This document shows positions 33,733 through 41,808 of a stretch of 51,329 nucleotides of DNA, piece by piece. A model generated the notes under the pieces. That model had not been told where the DNA came from. It ran no database searches and saw only the letters and a program-made list of their open reading frames with translations. The translations under genes were made by a program, and so were the position numbers. Numbering within the stretch: the stretch's first letter is position 1; each line of letters begins with the position of its first letter. The stretch comes from Streptomyces chattanoogensis (lineage in GTDB: Bacteria; Actinomycetota; Actinomycetes; Streptomycetales; Streptomycetaceae), in assembly GCF_001294335.1 (NCBI RefSeq), contig NZ_LGKG01000160.1, positions 1-51,329 on the forward strand, written 5' to 3'.

Positions 33733-34377
33733 ATGACAGCAGCCGAGAACAACAAGCCGAAGCGGGACACCTACCGCCACGGCGACCTCCGCAACGCACT
33801 GATCGAAGCCGGTCTCGAACTCGCCCGCCAGGGCGGGCCGGCCGCCGTCGTGCTACGCGCCGCCACCCGGCAGGCCGGAGTCGCCCCCAACGCCGCCTAC
33901 CGCCACTTCACCGACCGCAATGCACTGCTCCACGCCGTCTCCCAGGCCGCCATGGCCCACCTCGCCCGCACCATGGAGGCCGAGCAAGCCGCCTTGCCGC
34001 CGGCCACGGACGCGACGGCCGCCGCCCGTGACCGCTTCCGTGCCGTAGGCACCGGCTACCTGCGCTTCGCCCAGGAAGAACCAGGCCTGTTCCGCACGGC
34101 CTTCCACGTCCCCGACGACATGGCCCACGCCGCCGCCGACACCGCCGCGGGCACCACCGGCAAGACCCCCTTCGAACTCCTCGGCGCAGCCCTCGACGGC
34201 CTCGTGGAGGCTGGAATCCTGCCCGAAGACCGCCGCCCCGGTGCCGAGTTCCTTGCCTGGTCAGCCGTTCACGGCCTCGCCGCCCTCCTCATCGACGGCC
34301 CCCTCCGCGGCCTCCACCCCACCCAGGCCCACGACGCCGGCCGGCATGTCATCGACATGATCGAACGCGGTATCTGA
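33733..34377 (+). CDS. TetR-family transcriptional regulator
   Basis: 214 residues from ATG 33733, preceded by GGAGGCGG. The DNA-binding domain is N-terminal (DTYRHGDLRNALIEAGLELARQGG; recognition helix in ATRQAGVAPNAAYRHFTDRNALLHAV). The C-terminal ligand domain (about 85-214) includes AWSAVHGLAALLIDGPLRG, the WHG-type motif of one TetR subclass. It is a ligand-responsive repressor, probably of itself and of the divergent DHFR-like gene(s), given two copies of an 18-bp operator-like sequence in the shared promoter region. Confidence 0.9.
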   Translation: MTAAENNKPKRDTYRHGDLRNALIEAGLELARQGGPAAVVLRAATRQAGVAPNAAYRHFTDRNALLHAVSQAAMAHLARTMEAEQAALPPATDATAAARDRFRAVGTGYLRFAQEEPGLFRTAFHVPDDMAHAAADTAAGTTGKTPFELLGAALDGLVEAGILPEDRRPGAEFLAWSAVHGLAALLIDGPLRGLHPTQAHDAGRHVIDMIERGI

Positions 34378-34885
34378 CACTGCCAAGACGCCCTGAACGC
34401 TCTCGACCCGCCAGAGAGGCCCTGGCCCTGATCGGTGCTGACACGCAAGAGCCACCCGCGGGAGCTCTCTGGCAGCACTTGGCGCAGGACCGGTGCCTGG
34501 ACGGGAGGGCGTTGGCGAACCGGCGACGAGGTCGTCGTTCGGTACGACGGGGGTGGCGCGGGGGCGCCTGGACCTGGATCTGGACCTGGCCTCAAAGCCC
34601 TCGCTCCCAACGGCTCCCCGCTGCCGGCGACATCACACCGTCACCACGAGAGCCGAGCCAAGTCGCGCCAGGAAAGGGTCCGCTTCACGCCGTTTCCCTG
34701 GATGAGGCGAGCCACCCGCCGCGACAGGCCCAGGCGCCACCGTCATGCCCGAGTTTCGACGGCGCCGCCCGTCCCCCCCCCCGCATCGTTCCGAACGCAG
34801 CCGCATACCCAACGTCAGCCCGGCCACACCGCTTTCCTCAGAACTTCGCAGGGCGGTTTTACCCGTTGCCGCTGAGGGGCTTAGG
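34378..34885. other. Gene-free stretch
   Basis: No supported gene. A stretch of GGACCTGGATCT-type low-complexity repeats lies at about 34568-34592. The upstream part of the open frame leading into the acyltransferase gene is Arg/Pro-rich and not conserved-looking, so I place that start at 34886. Confidence 0.35.
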
Positions 34886-36064
34886 GTGCCTCAAATGTTC
34901 AGCGCGGCCATACCCTTCGTACGTAATGTGGACCCGGCGCCCGAAGGGCAGCAGGCTCCCGTCCCACGCGCCCTCGCCCCACGCGTCAAGCCCCCATCCG
35001 GTGGGAGAGACCCGTTCTTCGACAATGCGAAGTACCTGGCGGTCGTCCTCGTCGCCCTCGGGCACACGTGGGAGCCGCTCACACACGGCGGCCGGGCGGC
35101 GATGGCGCTCTACATGACCGTCTACACCTTCCACATGCCGGTGTTCATCCTCATCTCCGGCTATTTATCCCGCGGGTTCGACCTCAGCCCGGCCAAGCTC
35201 AAGCGGCTCATCACCAGTGTCGCCGTGCCGTACGTGGTGTTCGAGGTCCTCTACACCTTCTTCCAGCGCTGGCTGCAGAACGACCCGAACGAGCCGATCA
35301 GCCTCACCAGCCCGTACTACCTGGACTGGTTCCTGGCAGCCCTCTTCGTCTGGCGGCTGAGCACCCCGATCTGGAAGCTGGTGCGTTGGCCCGTTCCGCT
35401 GGCCCTGGTGATCGCCGTGCTCGCGGCGGCCTCGCCCGAGGTCGGCAACGACTTCGCCATGATGCGCGTTTTGCAGTTCCTGCCGTTCTTCGTCCTCGGA
35501 CTGCACCTGACGCCGGCCCACTTCGACCTGCTGCGGCGGCGCGCGCTCCGCATCGCGGCAGTGCCGGTCATGCTGGGCGCCGTTGTCTTCGCGTACTGGG
35601 CCGCGCCGCGCATCAACGCCGCATGGTTCCGGCACAACGACGCCGTACAGGACCTGGGTGTGCCGGCGTGGGTCTCCCCGGTCATGGAACTCGCGCTGTT
35701 CGGCTGCTCCATGGTGCTCACCGTGTGCTTCCTGGCCCTGGTGCCACGGCGGCAGGCATGGTTCACGAAGCTGGGCGCGGGCACGCTGTACGGCTATCTG
35801 CTGCACGGTTTCGTGATCAAGATGTCGCGCTGGTTCGGCTGGTACGACGACTTCTCCTGGGTGCGTACGCCGGTCGGCGAGATCGTGGTGACGGTGCTGG
35901 CTGCCGCGCTGATCACGCTGCTGTGTACGAGGCCGGTGCGGCGGGTGTTCCGATATGTGGTGGAGCCGAAACTGTCCTGGGCGTTCAAGGAGAACGCGGC
36001 CGCGTTGGCGAGGGCGCGGGCGGGCACCGCCGACGCCGCGCCCTCAAGCTCCCCCGGCTACTGA
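34886..36064 (+). CDS. Acyltransferase-3 family integral membrane protein
   Basis: 392 residues from GTG 34886 (GAGGGG at 6 nt; ATG 34895 is an alternative). About ten hydrophobic helices follow a short cytoplasmic N-terminus. The family signature is FFDNAKYLAVVLVALGHTWEPL with the conserved histidine, then TFHMPVFILISGYLS (Phe-His-Met-Pro with the second histidine) and GYLLHGFVI near the C-terminal end. Such proteins transfer acyl groups to sugars or glycans at the membrane. Leu94 is encoded by TTA (35165-35167), so expression may need bldA tRNA. No adjacent glycan genes help to define the substrate. Confidence 0.85.
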   Translation: MPQMFSAAIPFVRNVDPAPEGQQAPVPRALAPRVKPPSGGRDPFFDNAKYLAVVLVALGHTWEPLTHGGRAAMALYMTVYTFHMPVFILISGYLSRGFDLSPAKLKRLITSVAVPYVVFEVLYTFFQRWLQNDPNEPISLTSPYYLDWFLAALFVWRLSTPIWKLVRWPVPLALVIAVLAAASPEVGNDFAMMRVLQFLPFFVLGLHLTPAHFDLLRRRALRIAAVPVMLGAVVFAYWAAPRINAAWFRHNDAVQDLGVPAWVSPVMELALFGCSMVLTVCFLALVPRRQAWFTKLGAGTLYGYLLHGFVIKMSRWFGWYDDFSWVRTPVGEIVVTVLAAALITLLCTRPVRRVFRYVVEPKLSWAFKENAAALARARAGTADAAPSSSPGY

Positions 36065-36336
36065 CTTTTTCGAAGGTTGTCGGGGGAGACGTCGAGAGGC
36101 CGCGAGGTCGAGACGTGTTCGCGGTATGACGGGGCCGTGCGGGATGCGCGAGGGAGAGGGCTCAGACCCCATGAAGCCGGGCCCGCCCGGGCCCGTCCGC
36201 GGAGCTGTCGGCCAGCCGGCGCCGGCCGGGCCTGGGGCGCCGCGGGCGGCGTGACACGTCTGGCACCGCCCTCCGGTGACCAGGTCGCATTGCCTGGTCG
36301 GACGTACGGTGGCGAGCCGTTCGACGCGATGGCATC

Positions 36337-36729
36337 TCAGGTATGCCGAGACCAGAAGGCGACACCCGCGATGTAGGTGACGGCGGCGGTGGCCACCAAC
36401 CAGAAGTAAGGATCGCCGCTTCTTCCGGATGCCAGGTCACCGATGAAGGCGCAGAGATTCCCCACGGTAAGCACCACGCCCGTGCCGACCCAGGCCCGCC
36501 CTCCGATCCGGGCGAAGCGCTCGTCGGGTTCCTTCTCGGTGAGGCCCTGATAGGTCTCGCTCCGCCGTCCCAGCAGCACTAAGGCGAGACTGCAGGCCGC
36601 CAGGATCCCGAACGTCACCAGGCCGAGAGCGAGGCGGCCGCCGAAAGTCGCGGCCACGAGGCAGGCGACTCCGAGGACGAGGAAGAAGCCGGGGACGGAC
36701 CGCCTGGCTGTGTTACTGGTCATGGACAT
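36337..36729 (-). CDS. Four-helix membrane protein (DUF2178-like) paired with XRE regulator
   Basis: 130 residues with four predicted helices: GFFLVLGVACLVAATF, ALGLVTFGILAACSLALVLL, AWVGTGVVLTVGNLCAFIGDL, and YFWLVATAAVTYIAGVAFW. The loop ETYQGLTEKEPDERFARIGGRA resembles the DEREREI-type loop of DUF2178 proteins, often encoded next to a small XRE regulator as here. It overlaps that gene by about 17 bp (start ATG 36729; ATG 36723 is equally possible). One TTA codon occurs (36580-36582, minus strand). The function is unknown; such pairs are thought to respond to membrane stress or act like regulator/membrane modules. Confidence 0.75.
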   Translation of the reverse strand: MSMTSNTARRSVPGFFLVLGVACLVAATFGGRLALGLVTFGILAACSLALVLLGRRSETYQGLTEKEPDERFARIGGRAWVGTGVVLTVGNLCAFIGDLASGRSGDPYFWLVATAAVTYIAGVAFWSRHT

Positions 36730-36931
36730 CTGCCGGGCTCTCATCGACATGAAACATCTCCTCAACGCTGACCTCGAAGAACTTGGCCATGGACAAGGCG
36801 AGCGGCAGGGAAGGTGTGTACCGCTCGGTCTCGATGGCGTTGATCGTTTGCCGTGAGACCCCGAGGGCTGTGCCCAGCTGGCCCTGGGAGAGCCCTCGTG
36901 ACGACCGCAGTTTCCTGACGCTGTTTCGCAC
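36713..36931 (-). CDS. Small XRE-family (Cro/CI) regulator
   Basis: 72 residues, a single helix-turn-helix domain: VRKLRSSRGLSQGQLGTALGVSRQTINAIETERYTPSLPLALSMAKFFEVSVEEMF. This is the YgzD/PF01381-type repressor typically paired with small membrane proteins. The GTG start at 36931 directly follows AT-rich sequence with no ribosome-binding site, so the mRNA is probably leaderless. A 46-bp inverted repeat begins 3 bp upstream and overlaps the presumed promoter, implying autorepression. Confidence 0.85.
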   Translation of the reverse strand: MRNSVRKLRSSRGLSQGQLGTALGVSRQTINAIETERYTPSLPLALSMAKFFEVSVEEMFHVDESPADVHDQ

Positions 36932-36933
36932 GT

Positions 36934-36979
36934 GTAAAGCTTACTTGTCACCCCTCGATGGGTGTCAAGCTTGCTTTAC
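36934..36979 (-). promoter_or_regulatory. Composite inverted repeat, operator of the XRE gene
   Basis: GTAAAGC (36934-36940) and GCTTTAC (36973-36979) form the outer arms. TTGTCACCC and GGGTGTCAA (8 of 9 paired) form the inner arms around CTCGAT. Each half contains AAGCTT. The arrangement suggests two dimers bound over the promoter. Confidence 0.6.
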
Positions 36980-37369
36980 AGGGAGGGCGGGTTCGCACGG
37001 CGCCTCAGGCACCGTGTTCACTGTGCTGGTGACCGGCCCGGCATAGGGGGCGAGCGCATCCTCGACCGCCCTCTGGAAGGCCGCAACCCCGACGCTCCGT
37101 CAAGTAGTTGTAGATCTCCACCGTTCGGGGCCGCGGCCGGAGGCGGTGCAGGGCGCGGGCCGGCGGTGTCCGCCAGGTCCGCAATACCACTCGCCGTAAC
37201 AGCTCCCCAAGATCTGTGCCAGAGCCTCTTGGCTGCGGACAACTCGACCGCAGTAAAGGTGACTTCGGTATTTCCGGCGAGTTCGGTGCGACCTGCCCAC
37301 GACGTCGGCCATGCCGCCTTGTCCGGCACCCCGCGGTTCTCGCGGCCGATCTGCTGCGATGATGATCAG
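36980..37369. other. Gene-free stretch
   Basis: No supported gene. Minus-strand frames here (for example one reading NTEVTFTAVELSAAKRLW) have some protein-like character in pieces but change frame, so a decayed gene is possible. Confidence 0.3.
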
Positions 37370-37873
37370 GTGAGTGAGGACCCAGCCGCGCCAACGCCTG
37401 TCATCCTCGGCATTGACGACCTCCGGCCGCTCCCCAGAGCCACCCGGATCGCCCGTACCAGCCGTGAAGGTATCCATCTCCTGCAAGAGCACCGCGACGT
37501 CTTCATCGACGAACTCTGGCTCGACCACGATCTCGGCGGCGACGACAGCATCATGCCTGTGGTGACCCTGATGGAAGAGGCCGCCTTCAGCGGACGGCCC
37601 TTCCACATCGGAACGGTCTTCGTTCACAGTGCCAACCCCATCGGCGCCGAAACCGTCGTCCGGGCGCTCACACGCTGGAACTACCAAGTCCGGAGGACAG
37701 CGGCGCCTCCTGTGCCGAAGAACCACCCGCAGGCAGGGGCCGGGGGGCAAGAGCCCGGATCGCATCATCCGGGCCTGCGCGACCAGACAGAACCTGCGCC
37801 TCAGCGCCCGGTTGGAGTGCGCGGCGGCTGCCGAACGTCTCACGGCACGGCTGCGAGCGCGGAAGACGGATGA
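37370..37873 (+). CDS. Cyclic-phosphate-processing receiver (cREC) domain protein, extended C-terminus
   Basis: 167 residues from GTG 37370. The first about 115 match the cREC receiver-like fold: ILGIDDLRP (acidic pair), DELWLDHDLGGDDSIMPVV (phospho-acceptor-like Asp in LDHDLGG), GTVFVHSANPIGAETVVRALTRWNYQV. As I recall, these domains resemble response-regulator receivers but are associated with nucleotide or cyclic-phosphate processing. The last about 50 residues are Pro/Gly/His-rich and look like out-of-frame sequence, so a frameshift near position 37710-37740 may have replaced the true end. The start lacks a clear ribosome-binding site. Confidence 0.65.
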   Translation: MSEDPAAPTPVILGIDDLRPLPRATRIARTSREGIHLLQEHRDVFIDELWLDHDLGGDDSIMPVVTLMEEAAFSGRPFHIGTVFVHSANPIGAETVVRALTRWNYQVRRTAAPPVPKNHPQAGAGGQEPGSHHPGLRDQTEPAPQRPVGVRGGCRTSHGTAASAEDG

Positions 37874-37958
37874 CACGGCAGCCGCCCACCGTTCAGTCGT
37901 CGCACGCGGCCCGCTCCCGCGACCACCACACCGTCCCGACGCCTCAGGAGGCTTCCCC

Positions 37959-38456
37959 ATGACCAGTCCGGCTGCGCATCCCAGTCCCTACGATCCGCAG
38001 GACGCCGGCCGGCCCGCGCGCCACACGCCTGCCTACCCCGGGGGCGCACCCCTGTGGCAGGCCATCAAGCCGTGTTGTCGTATTTGTGGCGGTATGCCCG
38101 CTGCCGTGGTGTCCGTCTCCGCGCACCAGGGGCTGCTGCTGGCGATGCGCTTCCACAAAGTGCCTGGCCCCTTCTGCCGGTCGTGCGGCATCGCCATAGT
38201 CCGCGACCTGAGCACGAAAACAATGTGGCAGGGCTGGTGGTCACCCTTCTCCCTGATCTTCAGCCTGATCACCTTGCTGACCAACTTCCGCACCGGCCGC
38301 AAGCTCGCTGCGCTGGCACCGCCGGGGCCGACGGCGCCCGGATACGCACGTCTTCCGGAAGGAGCCCCGATCCACCGGCGGCCCTTGGCATACGTCGCGA
38401 CAGTGCCGTTCGTATGGGCCATCTGGTTCATCGTCGGCGTGATCACTCACCTCTGA
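37959..38456 (+). CDS. Small membrane protein with zinc-ribbon-like cysteines
   Basis: 165 residues from ATG 37959 (AGGAGG at 7 nt). A proline-rich N-terminus is followed by CCRICGG and, about 32 residues later, CRSCG, a CxxC pair spacing suited to a zinc ribbon. Two transmembrane segments follow: SPFSLIFSLITLLTNF and YVATVPFVWAIWFIVGVITHL. This family is common and uncharacterised in Streptomyces. No operon partner is evident; the next gene lies 218 bp away. Confidence 0.75.
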   Translation: MTSPAAHPSPYDPQDAGRPARHTPAYPGGAPLWQAIKPCCRICGGMPAAVVSVSAHQGLLLAMRFHKVPGPFCRSCGIAIVRDLSTKTMWQGWWSPFSLIFSLITLLTNFRTGRKLAALAPPGPTAPGYARLPEGAPIHRRPLAYVATVPFVWAIWFIVGVITHL

Positions 38457-38674
38457 ACGGGTTCGTCCGAACCGGCTCGGAACCAGGCGTGCGCCAGTCG
38501 GTTGGGGTACATCAGTCAGCGGATGGCCATGCCTCGCCGCATCCTTCACTCTTCTTCTTTCACTCGTCCACGCGAAGGAGCCGGTTGGCCTGTTTGCCCT
38601 CTGTGGCCGCAGCGATGAGTACGTTGAGGTGGTGCCTGAACTGCACCGGCACCACAGGGCGAGGAGAGATACGC

Positions 38675-39517
38675 ATGCCGTACGACAGCGCATCGAATTC
38701 TGAGGAAGCGACCCGCAGTTACTACGACACCGCCGATGTCGACGCCTTTTACGATGCCGTGTGGGGCGGCGAGGACATCCACACGGGGGTCTACACCCAT
38801 GACGACGAGTCGATCGCGACGGCATCCCGCCGCACCATCGAGCAGGCCGCAGACAAGGTGAGCGACCTTCTCTCCGCGGGGGGCACGGTGCTGGACCTCG
38901 GGTCCGGCTATGGGGGCGCCGCCCGCTGTCTGGCCGAACGCTTCGGGTGCCATGTCTTCGCCCTCAACCTCAGTGAGAGCCAGAACGAGCGCCATCGCGC
39001 CACGAATGCCAAGCGCGGCCTCGACGGTCTGATCGAGGTCGTCACCGGGTCCTTCCACGACATCCCCTTCCCGGACGGCCGCTTCGACGTCGTCTGGTCC
39101 CAGGAAGCCTTCTGCCACAGCGGCGACCGCACACGCCTGCTCAGCGAAGCCGTACGCGTCCTCGACCGAGAAGGGGCCATGGTCTTCACCGATCTGATGG
39201 CCGCCGAGGAGACCCCCGTCGAGACCCTCTACCCCGCCGTGTCCCGCCTGGGCGTGGACGCCCTGGCCACCCCGGACTTCTACCGAAGGGCGCTCGCCGG
39301 ACTCGGCCTGTCCCGCGTCGACTTCGACGACCGCAGCGGCCAGCTGATCCCTCACTACGAGCGCATCACCGCGGAGACCCGCCGCCGAGAGCAGGAACTG
39401 CGCGGGATCATCAGCCCCGCCTACGTCGACGGCCTGGTCGCCAACCTGCCCCTCTGGGTGGATGCGGCCCACCGCGGGCACCTGCGCTGGGGCATCTTCC
39501 ACTGCCGCCGCGCCTGA
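38675..39517 (+). CDS. Sarcosine/dimethylglycine-type SAM methyltransferase
   Basis: 280 residues from ATG 38675 (GAGGAGAG upstream). Class I Rossmann methyltransferase: motif I VLDLGSGYGGAARCLAE, acidic/ribose region FALNLSESQNERHR, PDGRFDVVWSQEAFCHSGD (motif IV) and GLSRVDFDDRSG. The N-terminal FYDAVWGGEDIHTGVY is characteristic of sarcosine/dimethylglycine N-methyltransferases that finish glycine-betaine synthesis. The expected partner, glycine-sarcosine methyltransferase, is not in the window, so the substrate is tentative. It is followed by a strong terminator. Confidence 0.8.
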   Translation: MPYDSASNSEEATRSYYDTADVDAFYDAVWGGEDIHTGVYTHDDESIATASRRTIEQAADKVSDLLSAGGTVLDLGSGYGGAARCLAERFGCHVFALNLSESQNERHRATNAKRGLDGLIEVVTGSFHDIPFPDGRFDVVWSQEAFCHSGDRTRLLSEAVRVLDREGAMVFTDLMAAEETPVETLYPAVSRLGVDALATPDFYRRALAGLGLSRVDFDDRSGQLIPHYERITAETRRREQELRGIISPAYVDGLVANLPLWVDAAHRGHLRWGIFHCRRA

Positions 39518-39520
39518 GCC

Positions 39521-39543
39521 TCCGGTGGGGCGTGCCCACCGGA
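39521..39543 (+). terminator. Terminator after the methyltransferase gene
   Basis: TCCGGTGGG, 5-nt loop, CCCACCGGA: perfect 9-bp stem starting 4 nt after the stop. Confidence 0.8.
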
Positions 39544-39852
39544 TTCGCGGACGGCAGGGTCACAGAGCGTCCGGCTCGTCGACCAGATGTATCGCGAGGG
39601 CTGGTGCCTGGAGGCAGCGGAGGTGATCGGGCGTCATTTCGGCGTGCGCGCGCCCATCACCGTGGGATGCGGCCGAGCAGCGCGGCTGCCAGGGAGGGGG
39701 AGGCAGCAGCTCCGTAGGAGGTGCAGGACGGTCACGAGGCGGGGCGGCCGATGACGTGCAGGGCCAGGACGCCCCCGGCAGTTGCGGCTCGGTCGTGTCG
39801 GCCGGCCTGGACGCCCCCGTCGCAGCCGTCGCCCGACGAGTGTGCACGGTGG
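39544..39852. other. Gene-free stretch
   Basis: No complete gene. A short plus-strand frame (around 39570-39660, reading LVDQMYREGWCLEAAEVIGRH) and its minus-strand counterpart look protein-like but have no start or continuation. They may be a remnant. Confidence 0.3.
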
Positions 39853-41019
39853 CTACAGGTGGAACTGCGGGTGCCACACCTCGCGCACGTCTCCGTCGCC
39901 GTCGGTGACGGCGATGTCGGGCCAGCGGTCGAAGGCGGAGCAGGGGTGGGAGATGCCGAGGTCGACGATGTCGCCCACGTCCAGGCCCTGCGCGTCGGTG
40001 AGGACCAGGTGGTGGTCGTAGATCTGGGCTGCGGTGGCCCGTGCCACGGGGCGCGGGGTGCCGGTCGCCGTGTACGCGGCGAGGGGGACGGGCAGGCCGG
40101 CGTCGTAGGGAAGTTCCCGTTTTCCGGCGCCGACGACGGCGGTGCCGGGCTCAGGCGTGGAGAGTACGGCGGCGCGGACGGTGAGGGCCGGGCGCAGGCC
40201 GGGCAGGGGTGAGACCTGTGCGTAGGTGCCGTGGTCGTGGGTGACGTAGCAACCCGAGCGCAGCACCGGCGCCAGGGGCAGGTCGCCGCACCGGCGTGCG
40301 AGGTCCGCCGCGGTGTCGGCGACGCGGTCGGGGAAGGCGGAGCCGCCCATGCTGAAGACCGGTCGCGGGGTCTGGTACAGCGGGGCGAGGGAGGCGAAGG
40401 CGTCGGCCGTCGTGCGGCAGTGGGTGTCGACCGCGGCGAGCGTGGCGGCGTCCCGGTGGTTGGGGCGGACCCCCTCATACCCGGCGACACCGGCCAGCAG
40501 CAGTCCGTCCCCCGCCTTCGCCACGGCCGCCCCCAGCTCGTACGCCTCCAAGGCGGTGCGCACTCCGGTACGGCCGCCCGGCACCCCGACGTCGACCAGT
40601 ATCCGGAGGGGGGTGGCGGCGCCCGTCAAGGCCGCGCGGGCGTATCGGAGCCCGGCCGCCGAGTCGACGAGGCAGTAGAGCTGCAGGTCCGGCGTGGCGT
40701 CGAGGCGTTGTCGCAGGAGCGCCAGGTCGGTGGGGTGGACGACCTGGTTGGCGATGAGGATGCGGCGTACTCCCCAGCTCAGCGCGATGTCGGCCTGGCG
40801 GGCGGTGGCCACCGTCACGCCCCATGCCCCGGCAGACAGCTGCCGCTCGACCACGGGGCGGGTCATCGTCGTCTTGATGTGGGGGCACAGCTCGAGGCGG
40901 TGTGCGTGGCACCAGTCCGCCATGAGCTCCACGTTGTGTTCCAACGCGCCCAGATCGAGGCAGAGTTCGGGAAGCGCGCGGGCTCGGCGGGAGGCAGGGG
41001 AAGCGGGAGGGGAGTCCAT
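39853..41019 (-). CDS. PLP-dependent D-threonine aldolase/D-serine dehydratase-like enzyme
   Basis: 388 residues. Fold-type III (alanine racemase-like) barrel: LCLDLGALEHNVELMADWC at the start, the PLP-binding lysine in CPHIKTTMT, the phosphate-binding region around VGVPGGRTGVR, and a C-terminal beta domain with GDIVDLGISHPCSAFDRW, where His and Cys bind a metal in D-threonine aldolase/DSD1 relatives. It should cleave or dehydrate D-beta-hydroxy amino acids using PLP and a divalent metal. It is divergent from an XRE-cupin regulator across a palindrome-rich spacer, which probably controls it. Confidence 0.85.
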   Translation of the reverse strand: MDSPPASPASRRARALPELCLDLGALEHNVELMADWCHAHRLELCPHIKTTMTRPVVERQLSAGAWGVTVATARQADIALSWGVRRILIANQVVHPTDLALLRQRLDATPDLQLYCLVDSAAGLRYARAALTGAATPLRILVDVGVPGGRTGVRTALEAYELGAAVAKAGDGLLLAGVAGYEGVRPNHRDAATLAAVDTHCRTTADAFASLAPLYQTPRPVFSMGGSAFPDRVADTAADLARRCGDLPLAPVLRSGCYVTHDHGTYAQVSPLPGLRPALTVRAAVLSTPEPGTAVVGAGKRELPYDAGLPVPLAAYTATGTPRPVARATAAQIYDHHLVLTDAQGLDVGDIVDLGISHPCSAFDRWPDIAVTDGDGDVREVWHPQFHL

Positions 41020-41048
41020 CTGTCCTCAAGGGGTTCTCGGCAGTGCGT

Positions 41049-41091
41049 CCGGCAGGCGGATGTCCGCCTGCCGGTGTCTTCTATAGAAGAC
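41049..41091. promoter_or_regulatory. Two adjacent perfect palindromes in a divergent promoter
   Basis: At 41049-41074, CCGGCAGGCGGA-TG-TCCGCCTGCCGG has perfect 12-bp arms. At 41076-41091, GTCTTCTATAGAAGAC is a perfect 16-bp palindrome. They lie 30-72 bp upstream of the D-threonine-aldolase-like gene and about 90 bp from the XRE-cupin gene. The AT-centred one is a good operator candidate for the cupin regulator. The GC-rich one could be a leader hairpin. Confidence 0.65.
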
Positions 41092-41182
41092 GGACAGTAG
41101 AGGATATGAGACGTGCGGGCAAACGGTATAGTGGATGGGACGTCTTGTTTACTCGACGTGCGAGAGAGAGGGGTGAGGGTGC

Positions 41183-41770
41183 GTGGCGAAGGACGGTGTT
41201 CCTGGCGCGGCCGCCGACGCAGACGAGGGAATCGGCCGGCACCTGCGCCGCGAACGTCAGGCGCGGGGGCTGACGCTGGAACAGCTGGCCGAGAAGACCG
41301 GCCTGTCCCGGAGCTACCTCAGCAACGTCGAGCGGGACGTGAACAGCCCGACGATCAACACGCTCCGCACCATCGTCAACGCCCTCGGCACCACCCTCAG
41401 CCGGCTGCTGCAGGCCGTCGACCGCGAGCAGCGCGTCCTGACCCGCCCCGACCAGCGCGTCGAGCTGACCCGGGCCGGTGTGGAGGGGGTCACCTACACC
41501 CTCCTCAACCCCGAACACGGCGGCAGGCTGGAGATGATGATGCTGGAGGTGGCCCCGGGAGCCTCCTCCGGTGACCGGCCGCACACCCACACCGGCGAGG
41601 AGGTCGGCGTCCTGCTCAGCGGCGAACTGGACTACTGGGTCGACGGCGTCCACTACCGCCTGGGGCCCGGCGACTGCGTCAGCTTCCCCTCGGCCACCCC
41701 GCACCGCTACAGCAACCCCGGTGATGTGCCGGCCGTCTGCGTCTGGGCCGAAACCCCTCCGAGTTTCTGA
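41183..41770 (+). CDS. XRE-cupin transcriptional regulator
   Basis: 195 residues from GTG 41183. The N-terminal helix-turn-helix (about 15-70, LRRERQARGLTLEQLAEKTGLSRSYLSNVERDVNSPTINTLRTIVNALG) is joined to a C-terminal cupin (about 115-190: HTHTGEEVGVLLSGELDYWVDG, GDCVSFPSATPHRY) with the usual His/Glu metal or ligand residues. Regulators of this kind sense a small metabolite through the cupin and control adjacent amino-acid or amine catabolism genes. Here the obvious target is the divergent PLP enzyme. Confidence 0.9.
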   Translation: MAKDGVPGAAADADEGIGRHLRRERQARGLTLEQLAEKTGLSRSYLSNVERDVNSPTINTLRTIVNALGTTLSRLLQAVDREQRVLTRPDQRVELTRAGVEGVTYTLLNPEHGGRLEMMMLEVAPGASSGDRPHTHTGEEVGVLLSGELDYWVDGVHYRLGPGDCVSFPSATPHRYSNPGDVPAVCVWAETPPSF

Positions 41771-41808
41771 CGCTCTCCGGCGCACTCGGCCGCGGCGCGT
41801 TCCTCCTG

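Noticed and set aside
34568..34592. GGACCTGGATCT-type repeat as a possible regulatory or protein repeat
   Set aside because: Short low-complexity stretch in non-coding sequence, without symmetry or a nearby start.
41049..41074. 26-bp palindrome as a terminator
   Set aside because: It lies between divergent genes, upstream of both starts, so no transcript ends there.
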